A stretch of 6,331 bases of DNA from CAZQQN01 sp964549595. Lineage in GTDB: Bacteria; Bacteroidota; Bacteroidia; CAILMK01; CAYYUA01. The position numbers were made by a program, and so were the translations under genes. Location: NCBI GenBank assembly GCA_964549595.1, contig CAZJWK010000134.1:1-6331 (forward strand), given 5' to 3'. This document shows positions 5,331 through 6,331 of the stretch, one piece after another (the stretch's first letter is position 1; each line of letters starts with the position of its first letter). The notes beneath the pieces are model-generated. The model worked only from the letters and a program-made list of their open reading frames with translations. It had not been told where the DNA came from and ran no database searches.

Positions 5331-5735
5331 TTGTTTTTCATTAACGTCAATGCGCAGCCACTCCAGCCTTCATCTAACAAAACCAGGGGGATGGAGTCTG
5401 TTTATCTTTTAAAGATGCCTTATCAAAACCTTGAAGGCGATGAAAAAGGCTGCCATGCGATGGCCGACCAAGATGGAGCCGGGTGTGAATTTCCTTGTGA
5501 TACTGATTGCTTAAAAGATGAAGATTATAAGGGTGGACCAACCGAGCATTGTGGTGGTTGTGATGTAGAATGCGTAAGTTGTTTTAGTGTCTATTTAAGG
5601 GCAGATGGATTGTATGACATTCTCCAAAAAGGTGACTTACTTGTCGAGGGGGCTACTGATTATACCATCAAGGAAATGGATAAGTACGGCAGTAGAGGAG
5701 TGACATGGACGGGCGGAACCTATTTAGGGAATTAA
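5331..5735 (+). CDS. Small exported Cys-rich acidic protein of unknown family
   Basis: The boundaries given are the conservative frame opened by TTG at 5331 (134 codons); the biological start is probably the ATG at 5293, out of frame in this sequence, which after repair gives 146-147 residues. The hydrophobic stretch and VNA|Q site just upstream and at the start imply export. The mature protein has eight Cys in a compact block of 45 residues: C-x10-C-x3-C-x3-C-x13-C-x2-C-x3-C-x2-C, within an acidic, Gly-rich context (GDEKGCH, FPCDTDCLKDEDY, HCGGCDVECVSC). The C-terminal third has no Cys (YLRADGLYDILQKGDLLVEG to GTYLGN) and looks like short beta strands. I do not recognise a family. For an exported protein disulfides are more likely than an Fe-S cluster, though CxxCxxxCxxC would also suit metal binding. 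I see no type IX sorting domain. The next gene, also exported, starts 147 bp later. Confidence 0.7.
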   Translation: MFFINVNAQPLQPSSNKTRGMESVYLLKMPYQNLEGDEKGCHAMADQDGAGCEFPCDTDCLKDEDYKGGPTEHCGGCDVECVSCFSVYLRADGLYDILQKGDLLVEGATDYTIKEMDKYGSRGVTWTGGTYLGN

Positions 5736-5882
5736 CTTATTTACAGAGGGGTTGTATCCAAACCTAAAAATGTAAATTATTGATTTTCAAAAAATTTTAC
5801 TTGAGTTACACTGAAGAGAAGGCCTTTTAAAGCTTTTTGATACGCCCCCTTTGATTTTGTTGAAAATTAAACGAAAAATTGT
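5736..5882. other. Spacer between the two exported-protein genes
   Basis: This 147-bp AT-rich gap shows no clear promoter. A weak hairpin, AGAAGGC (5817-5823) with GCTTTTT (5832-5838), has two G-U pairs and an 8-nt loop, and is only a poor terminator candidate. TGATTTTG at 5852-5859 is one mismatch from a -7 block but has no TTG at the right distance. The two genes may therefore be co-transcribed, but this is not shown. Confidence 0.3.
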
Positions 5883-6331
5883 ATGAGATTTTTATTGATC
5901 CCACTTACCAAAACACTGACATTGTTACTGATCCCTGTTTTCTCCATTTCCCAAAGTAGCGGGCTTGTTCAGCATTTTCAGGGGAAAGGAAAAGACCTTT
6001 TATCGGATATACTTTACTATGACAGCCAAAATTTGTTTATTGCCGGTTCTTACGGAGCGGACTTAAATATCAATAGCAACACCAAACTAAAGGAATCGGA
6101 TGATCCTTCCAACCAGGATAGCCGGATAATTATGGATGGTTTTATAGGACTCTGGAGTCCTCAAAATTCCCAAATGAAATGGGTGAAAACCATGAAACAT
6201 TGCTCGTCAAAAGGGGGCTATACCACTGAATTTTTACTTAAAAAAGCCAATGGTGAGCTGTTTTTCAATACTACGGCGGTAGGGTGTGATTCTTTTGTTT
6301 ATGCCGGGCAAAAAACTTTTTACAAAGCCAA
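5883..6331 (+). CDS. N-terminal part of an exported protein, possibly beta-propeller repeat type (runs off the window)
   Basis: ATG at 5883 opens a frame that stays open to the right edge: 149 whole codons. Residues 1-23 are a signal peptide (Arg2, hydrophobic core about 11-20, SIS|Q site). The mature part begins with GLVQHFQGKGKDLLSDILYYDSQ, then LFIAGSYGADLNIN (51-64), DGFIGLWSPQNSQMKWVKTM (85-104) and GELFFNTTAVGCDSFVYAG (124-142). The order 'note of what happened, -IAGSY-, -DGFI-L-, -KWVKT-' resembles the repeating unit of secreted beta-propeller proteins (SBBP-like), which in Bacteroidota often end in a type IX sorting domain; that end would be outside the window. Two lone Cys (107, 135) are present. 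Start and export are well supported; the propeller assignment is by eye. It follows the Cys-rich gene on the same strand. Confidence 0.75.
   Translation, partial: MRFLLIPLTKTLTLLLIPVFSISQSSGLVQHFQGKGKDLLSDILYYDSQNLFIAGSYGADLNINSNTKLKESDDPSNQDSRIIMDGFIGLWSPQNSQMKWVKTMKHCSSKGGYTTEFLLKKANGELFFNTTAVGCDSFVYAGQKTFYKA

Noticed and set aside
5559..5582. CxxCxxxCxxC read as a ferredoxin-type Fe-S motif
   Set aside because: The spacing differs from CxxCxxCxxxC, no Pro follows the last Cys, and the protein appears to be exported, where Fe-S clusters are not expected without Tat-type export.

Overview
The window looks like a chromosomal segment from a Bacteroidota species, probably of the Cytophagales/Flavobacteriia kind. 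Support comes from the proteins (a PorT-like outer-membrane barrel, a TrpS with the phylum's usual KMGK-type loop, exported proteins whose predicted mature ends begin with Gln), from the lack of strong Shine-Dalgarno sites, and from promoter-like TTG / TAnnTTTG pairs with spacers of about 19-20 bp. The species cannot be named from this sequence. No tRNA, rRNA, CRISPR array, insertion sequence or transposase was seen.

Layout. Positions 1-173 (+) carry the last 56 codons of a gene cut by the left edge, probably an outer-membrane barrel. It converges on a minus-strand block running from 3729 to 223: trpS, deoxynucleoside kinase and fructosamine-kinase family protein (gaps of 23 and 17 bp, so probably one operon), then after 110 bp a PorT-like barrel protein. 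trpS and the barrel gene are each preceded by the same element, TTGGC-N18-TAAATTGC, at nearly the same distance from their ATG, so the barrel gene probably has its own promoter. A 301-bp divergent region separates trpS from a plus-strand lysophospholipid acyltransferase gene (4031-4762).

The right third is less ordinary. A spacer of about 530 bp after the acyltransferase gene holds a strong 11-bp-stem hairpin and a second copy of one of its arms, which allows two mutually exclusive folds. It is followed by a small Cys-rich acidic protein (frame 5331-5735) that I do not recognise. Its signal peptide is split by an apparent frameshift: an ATG at 5293 starts the signal peptide in one frame, and the rest continues in another across an A-run and a (TC)4 tract. 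The window ends inside a second exported protein (from 5883) that resembles secreted beta-propeller-repeat proteins.

The left and middle genes are housekeeping (translation, nucleotide salvage, glycation repair, phospholipid synthesis) plus surface proteins. The best candidate for something undescribed is the pair of exported proteins at the right end, especially the Cys-rich one with its interrupted start.
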